A stretch of 53,327 nucleotides of DNA, taken from positions 1-53,327 of the forward strand of contig CADBKM010000018.1 in assembly GCA_902795265.1 (NCBI GenBank), read 5' to 3'. Shown here piece by piece: positions 16,912-24,988 of this stretch; position 1 is the first letter of the stretch, and each line of letters opens with the position of its first letter. Below the pieces are notes generated by a model. It saw nothing but the letters and a program-made list of their open reading frames with translations, searched no databases and had not been told where the DNA came from. This DNA is from an uncultured Eubacteriales bacterium. GTDB lineage: Bacteria > Bacillota > Clostridia > Peptostreptococcales > Anaerovoracaceae. A program made the position numbers and the translations under genes.

Positions 16912-18159
16912 ATTCTCTCTGTTATATATGTATGAAACGCTGTCCTTGCTGCCGCCGATGATCAGGACCGCCATTATCGCACTTATGATCATCGCTGTCA
17001 TAAGCACCATTCTTTCCGATATCACCTGAGTGACAAGCCCGGCAGCGAGTTCCCCCAGCAAAGCCCCGATCATGAATAGCATGTTAAAAGCGCCGTTGAA
17101 CCGGCCTTTTTTCTCATCAGGCACATAGCTCTGGGTCGCAGATATCCTGATCGTGTAGCTGGTCACGCCTCCAAGCCCTATGATAAAGCACAGCAGCATC
17201 ATGACCGGGATCGGGAAGAACAGATAAAAACCTTCATTCAGTGCATTAACGACATACACCACAAGCGCCACGATATACCTCCTCCGGGCAGGTATCACTG
17301 TCTTATAATGCACTCCGCCTCCGGCCGCGCGACCGGCAAGAGCGCATCCCCAGACAAGCATGTAGATATACTCCCCGTTGCTGAAGTTGCTTTTAAAATA
17401 CGGCAGCGTGATCACATTTGATACCCCGCCTGTTATCGCAAGGATCGCAAAGTATGCAGCTACAGCAAGGAGCCCTTTTTCGCTGAACAAATACTCAAAC
17501 CCTTCCTTTGTATCTGCTATCGCCTGTCCGATTATTCCGCTGCCGCTGTCCGCCGTCTTTTTCTGCAGATCGATATACTCCTCATCAGTTTCGATACGGG
17601 TCTCCATGATCGCCGCAATCAGGAAGCACACAGCATTTGCCGCAAGCAAAGGTGCTATCCCTATTCCCCTGTAAAGGAATGCGGATACCGGCACCATCAC
17701 TGCCGAAGTCGTCTCCAGCATGCTTGCTATCGAATAGGCTTTCTGGTAATTGCCCTCAGATATCAGTAACGGATAAAAGCTTTCATATGCAACCATGTAT
17801 GCGCTTTCAACAGTCCCCAGCAAAAAACAATATGCTGCGAAGAACGGAAACGAGAACCATCCGCTTGCCAGCAGTCCTGCCATAACCAGGTACATGCCGG
17901 CAGACAGAAAGTCCAGCGTATATATGGTTTTCTTTCTGGAATACCGGTCAAGGAGCGCGCCAGATATGACCGGCGTAAATAGCTGCGGGACGGTATACAT
18001 TGCTATATATATCGCATACAGCAGCGTGGATTCAGAAATGTCGAGAACCATAAGACTCATCGCAAAGCCCGACATGGCATTCCCGAACATCGACACGACA
18101 CTGCCTGCTGTGATTATTGTGAAATCCCTGGTCCAAAGGGGATTATTCTTCTTACTCAT
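16909..18159 (-). CDS. MFS efflux transporter (DHA3/Mef-like)
   Basis: A 416-residue protein with about 12 hydrophobic helices, in the macrolide-efflux-like group of the major facilitator family (FTIITAGSVVSMFGNAMSGFAMSLMVLD at the N-terminus, GALLDRYSRKKTIYTLDFLSAG after helix 2). Family members export drugs by proton antiport; the substrate here is not determined. The ATG at 18159 is preferred over a TTG four codons upstream because GGGAG sits correctly before it. The start overlaps the stop of a 19-residue leader peptide (ATGA), and an intrinsic terminator lies between the leader and the ribosome site, pointing to inducible expression. Confidence 0.88.
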   Translation of the reverse strand: MSKKNNPLWTRDFTIITAGSVVSMFGNAMSGFAMSLMVLDISESTLLYAIYIAMYTVPQLFTPVISGALLDRYSRKKTIYTLDFLSAGMYLVMAGLLASGWFSFPFFAAYCFLLGTVESAYMVAYESFYPLLISEGNYQKAYSIASMLETTSAVMVPVSAFLYRGIGIAPLLAANAVCFLIAAIMETRIETDEEYIDLQKKTADSGSGIIGQAIADTKEGFEYLFSEKGLLAVAAYFAILAITGGVSNVITLPYFKSNFSNGEYIYMLVWGCALAGRAAGGGVHYKTVIPARRRYIVALVVYVVNALNEGFYLFFPIPVMMLLCFIIGLGGVTSYTIRISATQSYVPDEKKGRFNGAFNMLFMIGALLGELAAGLVTQVISERMVLMTAMIISAIMAVLIIGGSKDSVSYIYNREN

Positions 18160-18215
18160 ACTATCTCCCAAAAATAAAAGCTATTCCGTTTCCGAAATAG
18201 CTGTGTATGCTTCAT
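18156..18215 (-). CDS. Leader peptide of the MFS transporter
   Basis: A 20-codon frame encoding MKHTQLFRKRNSFYFWEIV, starting at 18215 after a GGGTGA site spaced six bases from ATG. Its stop TGA overlaps the transporter start. Codons 8-10 (Arg-Lys-Arg) lie on the 5' arm and loop of the following terminator hairpin. Arg/Lys-X-Arg/Lys is the motif known to stall ribosomes with macrolides or ketolides in Erm and Mef leaders. The peptide is short, so the case rests on position, spacing and motif together. Confidence 0.7.
   Translation of the reverse strand: MKHTQLFRKRNSFYFWEIV
18169..18202 (-). promoter_or_regulatory. Transcription attenuator (intrinsic terminator in the MFS leader)
   Basis: A 10-bp stem with a GAAA tetraloop (18179-18202) is followed on the minus strand by a run TTTATTTTT and then, at once, by the GGGAG site of the transporter. 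The hairpin is inside the leader peptide frame. Upstream, CCTGGC/GCCGGG can pair and partly cover the leader's own ribosome site. A ribosome stalled on codons 8-10 would occupy the 5' arm and let transcription continue into the transporter. Confidence 0.8.
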
Positions 18216-18407
18216 ATTCTTTCACCCGGCCATAGTAAGCCAGGCAATAAAACAGGAGCTGTACTCACACAGATAATCGGAAACACGCAAAAACACTGGT
18301 ATAACGTTCAGCATTATTTGTCGTGTTACAAATCATCTTATGATCACTCTCGCGTACCTCCTGATTTTTTATTACTATACCTTCAATGCTCGTTAGTGTC
18401 AATTAGT
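18216..18407. other. Upstream region of the MFS leader
   Basis: No gene is seen. It should contain the minus-strand promoter of the leader/transporter unit, but no clear -35/-10 pair stands out. The REP-like pair at 18408 closes it on the right. Confidence 0.4.
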
Positions 18408-18481
18408 GAGTCAGGGGACGTACCCGCTGACTCATGACCAAAGAAAATAAAAAATGAGTCAGCGGGTACGTCCCCTGACTC
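18408..18481. repeat. Inverted pair of REP-like units next to the island end
   Basis: Two 26-bp units, 18408-18433 and 18456-18481, identical to those at 15.9 kb and facing each other across 22 bp. The right unit stops four bases before the island's left attachment repeat, so the pair belongs to the chromosome and would have lain beside the tRNA-Thr gene before insertion. Confidence 0.9.
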
Positions 18482-18484
18482 ATG

Positions 18485-18505
18485 TGGAGCTGATAGAGGG
18501 ATTCG
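18485..18505 (+). repeat. Left attachment repeat of the island (attL candidate)
   Basis: Begins TGGAGCTGATAG and matches the 3' end of the tRNA-Thr gene at 38685-38705 at 19 of 21 positions (mismatches at positions 13 and 18). A fragment of a tRNA 3' end standing alone 20 kb from the intact gene is the usual mark of tRNA-targeted integration. Confidence 0.75.
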
Positions 18506-18818
18506 TAAATCTGAACCTCAGTAATTGCAAGCATCACAAGACTTTGTTTTTGAAAATCCCATTCGTTTTTTGCGAAATCCCATATTTGCAAAAAGTGATC
18601 GTATACAATATCACGCTGTCATCGACATGCTCCCGTTTATGTAAGAATACCTATATTTTCTCACTGAAGCTGGTGAAATTTGATATTTCATCCCATATTT
18701 TTATGGGATAGTTTTATATCATCTCTAGCTCTCAACTTTTAAACTGTTATCTCATCAGCGAGTTCAAGCAACTCACTCTATCCGCTGAAGCTGACTGGGC
18801 TGTATTTAGTAGCATATA

Positions 18819-18863
18819 GCAACCTTTTAGTAACCTTTTACCACCTTTTATCTTCCCTTTAAA
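18819..18863. repeat. Phased direct repeats AACCTTTTA, cluster 1
   Basis: Copies at 18821, 18832 and 18842 (last one CACCTTTTA), spaced 11 and 10 bp, with a degenerate fourth copy (TCCCTTTA). The repeats face the same side of the helix, as protein-binding arrays do. They lie just inside the left end of the island. Confidence 0.75.
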
Positions 18864-18937
18864 GCTTCATTTCATAAATTGACAGCCGATTCGCTTTGGC
18901 CCACTATATATTGTAATTACAGCTCAGTTCTCCGTTT

Positions 18938-18967
18938 AACCTTTTAGCAACCTTTTAAAACCTTTTA
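18938..18967. repeat. Phased direct repeats AACCTTTTA, cluster 2
   Basis: Copies at 18938, 18949 and 18959 with the same 11 and 10 bp spacing as cluster 1, about 117 bp apart. The region between the two clusters has no gene. Possible arm-type sites for the recombinase or operator sites; this is inference. Confidence 0.75.
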
Positions 18968-18982
18968 GTATTTAAAAAAGCT

Positions 18983-20443
18983 TTATTGTGCAACCTTATA
19001 AGTGCGATTAGGATCATACTTGTTTCCATTGGCTACTACAAGCCCCTCTTCGATCAGATGATTCAGTCTCTTCATTATTGTAGCTACAGATTTGCCAGTA
19101 TGGTTTTTTAGATCCACGCTCTTTACAGCACCTCTACCAATCATATATGAAAGGATTGTATGTTCTAGATTGTCGAGTTGATCCCATAATTTGGCACCAA
19201 CAAATTCTTCAACTCTGTCGTTTTGCCGCAAGGTTCTCATAACAATGTTATTTTTAAGTACAAGCCTGACCGTTTGTTCTGGCTCACTGTAAACAGGAGG
19301 ATCTAAGAAGAATCTTTCCATATCAGAGTATATGCGCTTTACTCCCTCGTTAAGTTCTCTGACCCATCCAAATTCTGTTAACACTCTTGATATTCTTGGA
19401 TTACGTGAGTATCTCGTATCTTTAATATTATCTACGGTAACAATGTTAGGCAGTTTCCCCGGACTTTCAATTTCCAAACGGTCGTCATACATGCTGACTT
19501 TAATATAACTGCCAACCAAGGCATATTCTCTATGAGCAACTGCATTTACAATACCCTCCTGCCATGCAAATTCCGGATATTCTGGAACGATTTTAAACTT
19601 TCCGGAGTTGGCATCAAGTAATGTAAACTCTCTAAGCTGACTAGCAATGAAGTCTTTTGCTTCGTCTATTATTCTGAGTAGCGGCAATTCTATATTTTTA
19701 TCTCTGATGATATTGATATCGTGTCCTACGCCTGCATAATTACCATCATATCTAATGAAACGTATCCTACAGTTTGGATAAAACTGATATATGTTTTTTG
19801 CAAATAGGAGTACCGCTGCATTTGTAAGGTAATCAATGCCATCTCTACTCTTTAAAAAGCCTCTGGCTCTTAACATTTGCTCATTGCTGACTTCATCTGC
19901 ATCTATACTTCTTTTGTACATTTCCAGAAGATCTTTATCGAGGTCTTCAATTCTAGCATCTGTATTGATTTCATCCTCATAGTGTCTTGCACTCTTTGCA
20001 TATTCCAGATTGATAAGGTTTTCACCCAACATCTCTACCGACCTGTCACCAATTCTCAACCAGGTCTCATCATTTATCGTTCTAATAACCTGATCAACGC
20101 TCTCTGAAATATGTAGTAGCAGAAGGCGATCCTCTTCTCCGGCAGAAGACTTTACATCTACAAATTCATACATGTATTTTGGCATAGGTCTGCAACAATT
20201 CTTAGGGCTATTGATAAATTCGTTTATTTTTTCATCCCCAACTGAATTAAGTCCTTCGATCTTTCTCGACTTATCGTCAATACCTATTACGATAGTTCCT
20301 CCATCAGCATTTGCAAAAGCAGAGATATGTCTACCGAGATCAGCTGGTCTTATTTTTACTGACTTTCTGTCAAAGTATTTGTTCTCTGGTTCATGCTGCA
20401 TGTAATCCAATGTCAGCATTTTATTAATACTAGATCCTTGCAT
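18983..20443 (-). CDS. AlbA_2 (Schlafen-type) DNA-binding protein with HATPase domain
   Basis: A 486-residue protein. Residues about 12-130 match the AlbA_2 domain (YFDRKSVKIRPADLGRHISAFANADGGTIVIGIDD), and residues about 255-370 the HATPase_c_4 domain once named RecG C-terminal (WQEGIVNAVAHREYALVGSYIKVSMYDDRLEIESPGKLP). A winged helix closes the protein (ILSYMIGRGAVKSVDLKNHTGKSVATIMKRLNHLIEEGLV, about 425-465). Such proteins are common on mobile elements and beside defence genes, as regulators or nucleic-acid-binding ATPases; none has a settled reaction. It is visibly AT-rich compared with the chromosome. A start with AAGGG nine bases upstream is used. Confidence 0.8.
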   Translation of the reverse strand: MQGSSINKMLTLDYMQHEPENKYFDRKSVKIRPADLGRHISAFANADGGTIVIGIDDKSRKIEGLNSVGDEKINEFINSPKNCCRPMPKYMYEFVDVKSSAGEEDRLLLLHISESVDQVIRTINDETWLRIGDRSVEMLGENLINLEYAKSARHYEDEINTDARIEDLDKDLLEMYKRSIDADEVSNEQMLRARGFLKSRDGIDYLTNAAVLLFAKNIYQFYPNCRIRFIRYDGNYAGVGHDINIIRDKNIELPLLRIIDEAKDFIASQLREFTLLDANSGKFKIVPEYPEFAWQEGIVNAVAHREYALVGSYIKVSMYDDRLEIESPGKLPNIVTVDNIKDTRYSRNPRISRVLTEFGWVRELNEGVKRIYSDMERFFLDPPVYSEPEQTVRLVLKNNIVMRTLRQNDRVEEFVGAKLWDQLDNLEHTILSYMIGRGAVKSVDLKNHTGKSVATIMKRLNHLIEEGLVVANGNKYDPNRTYKVAQ

Positions 20444-20555
20444 TTTTATAAACCCTTTTTGTTTGACTGGATGTTTTATCTAATAATCATAGCACCCTAC
20501 ATTCCCATTATCTCTTTCTTTTTGTGATTTAGATTCTCCTGATGTTGCTAATCTA

Positions 20556-21686
20556 TTAACTCAATTCCACAATACTCAGTTTCCCAGAGAATCTGAGTAA
20601 ATTAATAAGAATATGCTGACTTGATTGACTTACGTATTTTTCGTAGCGATTTAGGATTCTGTATACTTTATCAGCATATTGTGTTCTGTACTCATGTGAA
20701 TTGTCACTATGCAATTTGTATACAAACTCTATTCTGCCCATATAATCGATATCAAAAGTATTAAATTTCAGTAATGTAAACAAATAATTGAAGTAATCAA
20801 AATCCATTGCATTAAGAGAATGCCCGAAAACAACAGCTTCATTTATTGAATCAACACCGATATCAACTACATCACTTATATTCAGAGCATCCTGTTGTAG
20901 TCGTCTGGAAGTCTTTGTAAAACAACGCGCCTCATAAAACTTTGCTTCGTCTTCTTCATTTAGATCGATTCCAAATATTGGATTGTCAGCATCCCCATTT
21001 ATATGCCTGATTGTACATTGCTCACCATAAAAGTTGGAATAGTTAAAAGAGTCTACTAATATATTCTCCTTGCTGTGAGCAAGCAACTCAACATTTCTTT
21101 TGGCATTGAATAGATACTCTTCAGATTCGCTTGTAACAGATAAAATGTATAGTCCGAATGACCGTTCAAATTTATTCAGTTCACCAAGCAATAAATTGTA
21201 AAAATGATCTAGGCTTTCACTTTTTTCAACCCATCCTGTGGAAATTAAAAATTTGAACATTATGTTATTCTCTTCAAGTGCTGGATAATTCGTTACTTGC
21301 CCCCATACGTCTCTTTTAAGCTCATGTATATAATCATAAATAACTCGCCAAGAAAAAACTCGTTTATCCCTTTGTGTCAGCGATTCATGAATAACCTGTT
21401 CTATATCACACCAGTTTCTAATACTACTGTAGCAATTCAGTCGATCAATATGTGAGGATTTCATGCAAAACAGTAAATCCCAGCAGTTGAATGGAGAAGG
21501 ATCATCTTCATACAAAACCGCAAGCGAGGATTCTCTATAGTTACCGGCCAAACAATAATTAATCCATTTTATAGCTTTTTCTTTGGTTTCTTTATAAAAG
21601 TCGGACTCGAAATAGTTAGCATATGATGTTTTAGCACCTGCTGCTAAGTCAAAGCCATTGCCAATCACAATAATCTTACTTGACAT
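20556..21686 (-). CDS. abiH: AbiH-family abortive-infection protein
   Basis: A 376-residue protein with the AbiH signatures: IIVIGNGFDLAAGAKTSYANYF at the N-terminus, IRHINGDADNPIFGIDLNEED near 235, and VVFGHSLNAMDFDYFNYLF near 290. AbiH blocks lactococcal phages by an undefined mechanism. The gene has a GGAG site nine bases before ATG. Strongly AT-rich, like the AlbA_2 gene downstream on the same strand, 112 bp away; both were probably acquired together as defence cargo. Confidence 0.87.
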   Translation of the reverse strand: MSSKIIVIGNGFDLAAGAKTSYANYFESDFYKETKEKAIKWINYCLAGNYRESSLAVLYEDDPSPFNCWDLLFCMKSSHIDRLNCYSSIRNWCDIEQVIHESLTQRDKRVFSWRVIYDYIHELKRDVWGQVTNYPALEENNIMFKFLISTGWVEKSESLDHFYNLLLGELNKFERSFGLYILSVTSESEEYLFNAKRNVELLAHSKENILVDSFNYSNFYGEQCTIRHINGDADNPIFGIDLNEEDEAKFYEARCFTKTSRRLQQDALNISDVVDIGVDSINEAVVFGHSLNAMDFDYFNYLFTLLKFNTFDIDYMGRIEFVYKLHSDNSHEYRTQYADKVYRILNRYEKYVSQSSQHILINLLRFSGKLSIVELS

Positions 21687-21780
21687 AACTCAAGTCTCCT
21701 ATGCGTACTATCATTTCGACAATAAGGCTCTTAATCATACTAAACAGTTTCCCCCTCACCAAGCGATTTCAATGAATACA

Positions 21781-23175
21781 CTACTTTATTATATGATAGC
21801 CTTTTCTGTGAACATATGCACTCACATTTTTGAAACATAGGATTAAACGCCATTTTTCGGGACAATTGAAGACTATATATGAAAAAAGCGAAAAAAGCGT
21901 CCTATGAAGTACGTCTAGTCGTCTGATTCGACACCTACTATTACAATAATCTGGTTTTTCACAAACCCAAATGTACCGACACGCGAAGAGAGGCTCCGGG
22001 TATGCCAGCCCGCAAGCCTCTCTTCTTCTAATGTGCATGTGGATATTTGTATGTCCAAGCCAATTCTTCAGGACGACAGCCGGTATGCCTGACTCAATGC
22101 ATCTTGTAGCAAATGTGTGCCTGAGTGCATGCTGCCCGCCATTTGGGATATTCGCTTTCTCGCATATCCTCCTGTAATAGTTGTTGACCTGAGAGGTGCT
22201 TATCATTGAATCCTTATTGTAATCGTAGAATATAAGATCGTCCTTGTTCTCCTGTTGCTGTTCAAGCGCAGTTTCGAGATAAGGTTTCAACTTGCTGCTG
22301 ATAGGGATATCTCTCTGTCCCGACTCAGTCTTGGTACCTTCCTTAAGAAAGTCCCTATACTCCAGGCCTCTGGAGATAGTACGTCTCACGTGGATCACAT
22401 TGTTTTCAAAGTCTATATCTTCCCTGCGAAGCGCATTGATCTCTCCCATCCTCATTCCGCTGTACAGTTCGATCATAAGCTGTATCCTGTAATCGTTCCT
22501 GCCATGAGGAGGTGCCTTGCTCTCTATCGTGTCGACAAACCGCTTCTGCTGCTCCGTGGTCAGTGCATACACCTTCTTCGTCGGCTTGCCTATCTTAGGA
22601 CACTTCATGTCCCTTGTTTCCATAAAATTCTCAGTTATGAGGCCTCTCATATCAGCAACAGCATACGCGAGCTTTACTTGTGCATACAGTTTCTTCACCA
22701 TGCCCTCTGAATATTTTTCCAAAGATTCGAGATATCTTATAACATCACGCTTTTTTACTTCCCGGATCGGGATATTGCCGATCTCTGACTTCTCAAGCAC
22801 CTTGATATTTCCGAGGTTGCGACAATATCCCTGTTCTTTTACATAGCCGAGTGAAAGATCTTTTTTATATATCTCCCTCAATAGCATCACCATCGAAGTG
22901 TCAGGGTCATATCCCTTGCCGCTTATCTCGACCTTTTTTCTGAAATCCTCCACTTTGGAGATGCACTCATTCATATCTGCACCAGTGATAGATTTCTGCC
23001 TCTTTTTTCCATTTTCATCGATGTAGTAGAATCTACATTCTATATTTCCCGAAGGCGTGACTCTGAATGAACCGGCACCATATTCAGCTCTTTTGCCGTT
23101 GTTGCTTCCCAGCGTACCGGAAGCGTACTTCGCCCGTTTCTTACCATTACTCTTGCCTTCTGTACCCATTGTCAT
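21781..23175 (-). pseudogene. Tyrosine recombinase/integrase with lost catalytic C-terminus
   Basis: The frame is 464 codons. Residues 1-380 are a normal ICE-type integrase: AP2-like arm-binding region (FRVTPSGNIECRFYYIDENGKKRQK), SAM-like core-binding domain, then catalytic ELYSGMRMGEI (Arg), HALRHTFATR (His-x-x-Arg) and WLGHTNIH (His). Directly after NIHMH the sequence leaves the family: the expected tyrosine about ten residues after GHT is missing, and about 80 unrelated residues follow. The breakpoint coincides with a 41-bp inverted repeat. The protein should bind DNA but not cut it. It follows xis by 6 bp. Confidence 0.8.
21985..22025. repeat. Inverted repeat at the integrase breakpoint
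   Basis: Perfect 11-bp arms (GAAGAGAGGCT / AGCCTCTCTTC) with an inner CGGG/CCCG pairing. It lies exactly where homology to integrases stops. It may be a cruciform that promoted the rearrangement or a small inserted palindrome; no T-run follows. Confidence 0.7.
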
Positions 23176-23181
23176 TCTCCT

Positions 23182-23418
23182 TTATTTCCAGAATCGATCC
23201 CTTGCCTTTTCGTGCCTCTTGGAGAAATAGCTGATCAGTGCGTGTGCTTCAATGACCTTGTTCCTTCCGAAATCTGTCGACGGGAATTTAGGGTCATTGA
23301 ACAGTTTCTGAACCGTCTTTTCACTCCATCCAAGCATCTTTGAAAGATCTGAGATCGTATAGAAGCGTACTTCACTGGATAAGTACTTTCCATCTATCAT
23401 CAGTTCTGTTGTATCCAT
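23182..23418 (-). CDS. Excisionase-like small helix-turn-helix protein
   Basis: A 78-residue protein with a MerR-type winged helix (FYTISDLSKMLGWSEKTVQKLFNDPKFPSTDFGRNKVIEAHALISYF). Position directly before the integrase gene matches the xis-int order of Tn916-like elements, where Xis bends DNA at the element ends to favour excision. No strong ribosome site precedes ATG, so translation may depend on upstream genes. Confidence 0.75.
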   Translation of the reverse strand: MDTTELMIDGKYLSSEVRFYTISDLSKMLGWSEKTVQKLFNDPKFPSTDFGRNKVIEAHALISYFSKRHEKARDRFWK

Positions 23419-23510
23419 TTATTTCCCGGGATAACGATATCGTATCCCCTGTCTCCTTTCCTTGCCACTTCGCGAGAGTCGAAATTGTGTCCTTGACAAA
23501 CGTTGAAATT

Positions 23511-23909
23511 TCAGTGCTTTCGACGTTTCTTGTCAGCTTCTTCAGCCTTGCGGCAGGCCCGGGTCACTTCCTCCATAACAGGAGCAGGAACGGAACAGCA
23601 GTATTTCAGCAATCTCTGCTTGTCAATGGTGAAACGCTGCTCTGTACACACCATAGAGCGAAGCGGCAAACCTTTCAGGGATGGAAGCAAAATGTGCGTA
23701 TCAAGATCGATTTTTTTCAGTTCGCTCGTTATCACAGCGACGATGACTGTAGGAGATTTCTTATTCAAAAAATTGGACTGCGTCGTTATCACAGGACGGA
23801 TCCCAAATTGTTCAGATCCGACTACATCATCTTCTGTTCCCAGGTCCGCAAGGTATATATCTCCCCTTTCTACATTGAACGGTTTCTTCCATTTATCTGC
23901 TGTTTGCAT
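23511..23909 (-). CDS. MazF/PemK-type mRNA interferase toxin
   Basis: A 132-residue protein with the family start VERGDIYLADLG, then GSEQFGIRPVITTQSNFLNKKSPTVIVAVITS and LPLRSMVCTEQRFTIDKQRL. Members cleave RNA at short single-stranded motifs, and some cut tRNA. ATG at 23909 has GGAGG five bases upstream; a GTG four codons earlier is less likely because it is part of that site. The upstream gene overlaps by 40 bp and is the candidate antitoxin. A tRNA-targeting toxin encoded on an island with tRNAs and RNA ligases would be meaningful, but the target is unknown. Confidence 0.85.
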   Translation of the reverse strand: MQTADKWKKPFNVERGDIYLADLGTEDDVVGSEQFGIRPVITTQSNFLNKKSPTVIVAVITSELKKIDLDTHILLPSLKGLPLRSMVCTEQRFTIDKQRLLKYCCSVPAPVMEEVTRACRKAEEADKKRRKH

Positions 23910-24181
23910 TTCTTCCTCCACTTTTTGATATCCTTCTCGACTTTCGCATCGATCATGTCAAGGAAGTCGACCGGGTCTTTTATGCATCTTTCCACTCTCG
24001 GATCTGTCAGAATGAATTCTTCGCAATCCTCCATCATCTGATATGCTTCCCAGTCTTCCGGGTCCTTCAGAAGTATCCTTCTCCATATCTCGTAATCGCT
24101 GATCGCCTGATATATCTCACACCTGCCGATATAATCCAGCGCTTCCGGATCGTCGATCTTTACTATCTTCAATGTCTTCAT
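23870..24181 (-). CDS. Unknown protein, candidate antitoxin of the MazF-type toxin
   Basis: A 103-residue protein not recognised as MazE, PemI or any named family. It is acidic through residue 80 (DDPEALDYIGRCEIYQ, MMEDCEEFILTDPRVE) and strongly basic at the end (KKWRKKCKQQINGRNR). It overlaps the toxin gene by 40 bp, which is typical of toxin-antitoxin pairs with the antitoxin first. AGGTGAC lies before ATG at 24181. Function is inferred from position only. Confidence 0.6.
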   Translation of the reverse strand: MKTLKIVKIDDPEALDYIGRCEIYQAISDYEIWRRILLKDPEDWEAYQMMEDCEEFILTDPRVERCIKDPVDFLDMIDAKVEKDIKKWRKKCKQQINGRNRSM

Positions 24182-24194
24182 TTCTGTCACCTGT

Positions 24195-24515
24195 TTACAT
24201 CGACGCAAGCAACGCCTTTCTCATATCCCTTATTTCCATGCGGATCTCAGTGATCGTGAGATCCATTTCTCTGCGTACATCCGTCACGGTCTTGTCTTCA
24301 AATACCAGCGCTTCGATGATCCTGAGCTGGATCTCTGACATACTCCAAAGAGCGAATCTCATTCCTTCGTCACCGATTCTGCTGATCCAGCTGCGGTCAT
24401 GTTTCTTCATATATATGTAGCGGATGCCCTGTACCGTGATCAGGAGGTCTGCCATCTCGCTTATCTGATCCTCGAACCAGATGATGCCGTCGTCCCTGTA
24501 GTTATTCCTCGTCAT
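24195..24515 (-). CDS. Sigma-70 region-4-like small protein of an integrative element
   Basis: A 106-residue protein whose C-terminal half (RIIEALVFEDKTVTDVRREMDLTITEIRMEIRDMRKALL) looks like a sigma-factor-type helix-turn-helix. Small proteins of this type stand near the int/xis modules of Tn916-like elements and may regulate excision or transfer genes. It overlaps the upstream gene by 14 bp and precedes the next by 13 bp, so it is part of the same minus-strand operon leading to int. Confidence 0.6.
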   Translation of the reverse strand: MTRNNYRDDGIIWFEDQISEMADLLITVQGIRYIYMKKHDRSWISRIGDEGMRFALWSMSEIQLRIIEALVFEDKTVTDVRREMDLTITEIRMEIRDMRKALLASM

Positions 24516-24759
24516 TTCCGACCTCCATCATCCTTACGATCAGCTGACCGACTGTGCCGTAATCCATCTCAGTGGTCTCGCTCAGCCAGTTGGCGAAATC
24601 TACGCAGTAAGCTCTGACCATCATGCAGCGTGTGTCATTCGGGTTCTTCTCCAATGCCCGGTTCGCTTCGTTATAATCTCTGCAGAAGCTTGAGAGCACA
24701 TTGACCATTCCGTATACATATGGGTTGTGCTTGTAGTTGTTCTCAAAGAGTTTTGCCAT
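24502..24759 (-). CDS. Unknown small protein, first gene of the int operon
   Basis: An 85-residue protein (MAKLFENNYKHNPYVYG...). The start at 24759 is chosen for its GGAGG site; an upstream in-frame extension to 24927 crosses a palindromic repeat and has no site. Residues form predicted helices with scattered aromatic and acidic positions; no family recognised. Confidence 0.6.
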   Translation of the reverse strand: MAKLFENNYKHNPYVYGMVNVLSSFCRDYNEANRALEKNPNDTRCMMVRAYCVDFANWLSETTEMDYGTVGQLIVRMMEVGNDEE

Positions 24760-24851
24760 TTTCGTTTCCTCCGTCGTCTCATTCACTGAATACACAGTTT
24801 CCCCGAGCTGGGACCTCCGTAGATACAGGTCGAAAAATGTACTATAGGCAA

Positions 24852-24889
24852 AGCGTGCCGGGGACGCAAAATATGTCCCCTGACACGCT
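24852..24889. repeat. Palindromic repeat related in design to the REP-like units
   Basis: Outer arms AGCGTG/CACGCT and inner arms GGGGAC/GTCCCC around a nine-base loop, with two to three unpaired bases between the arms. The GGGGAC/GTCCCC core resembles that of the chromosomal units at 15.9 and 18.4 kb, but the outer arms differ. Confidence 0.6.
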
Positions 24890-24988
24890 GTTGTCTTTTT
24901 CATTGATTCGATCCTGTATTTGTCCACGACGCCCCCAGTTCGCAGGGAAACAGTCAGGCGGGAGTCAGCTATGCTCCCTCATAGGGCA

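Noticed and set aside
18403-18711. Short frames on both strands across the REP pair and attL
   Set aside because: They are built from repeat sequence and tRNA fragment and have no ribosome site.
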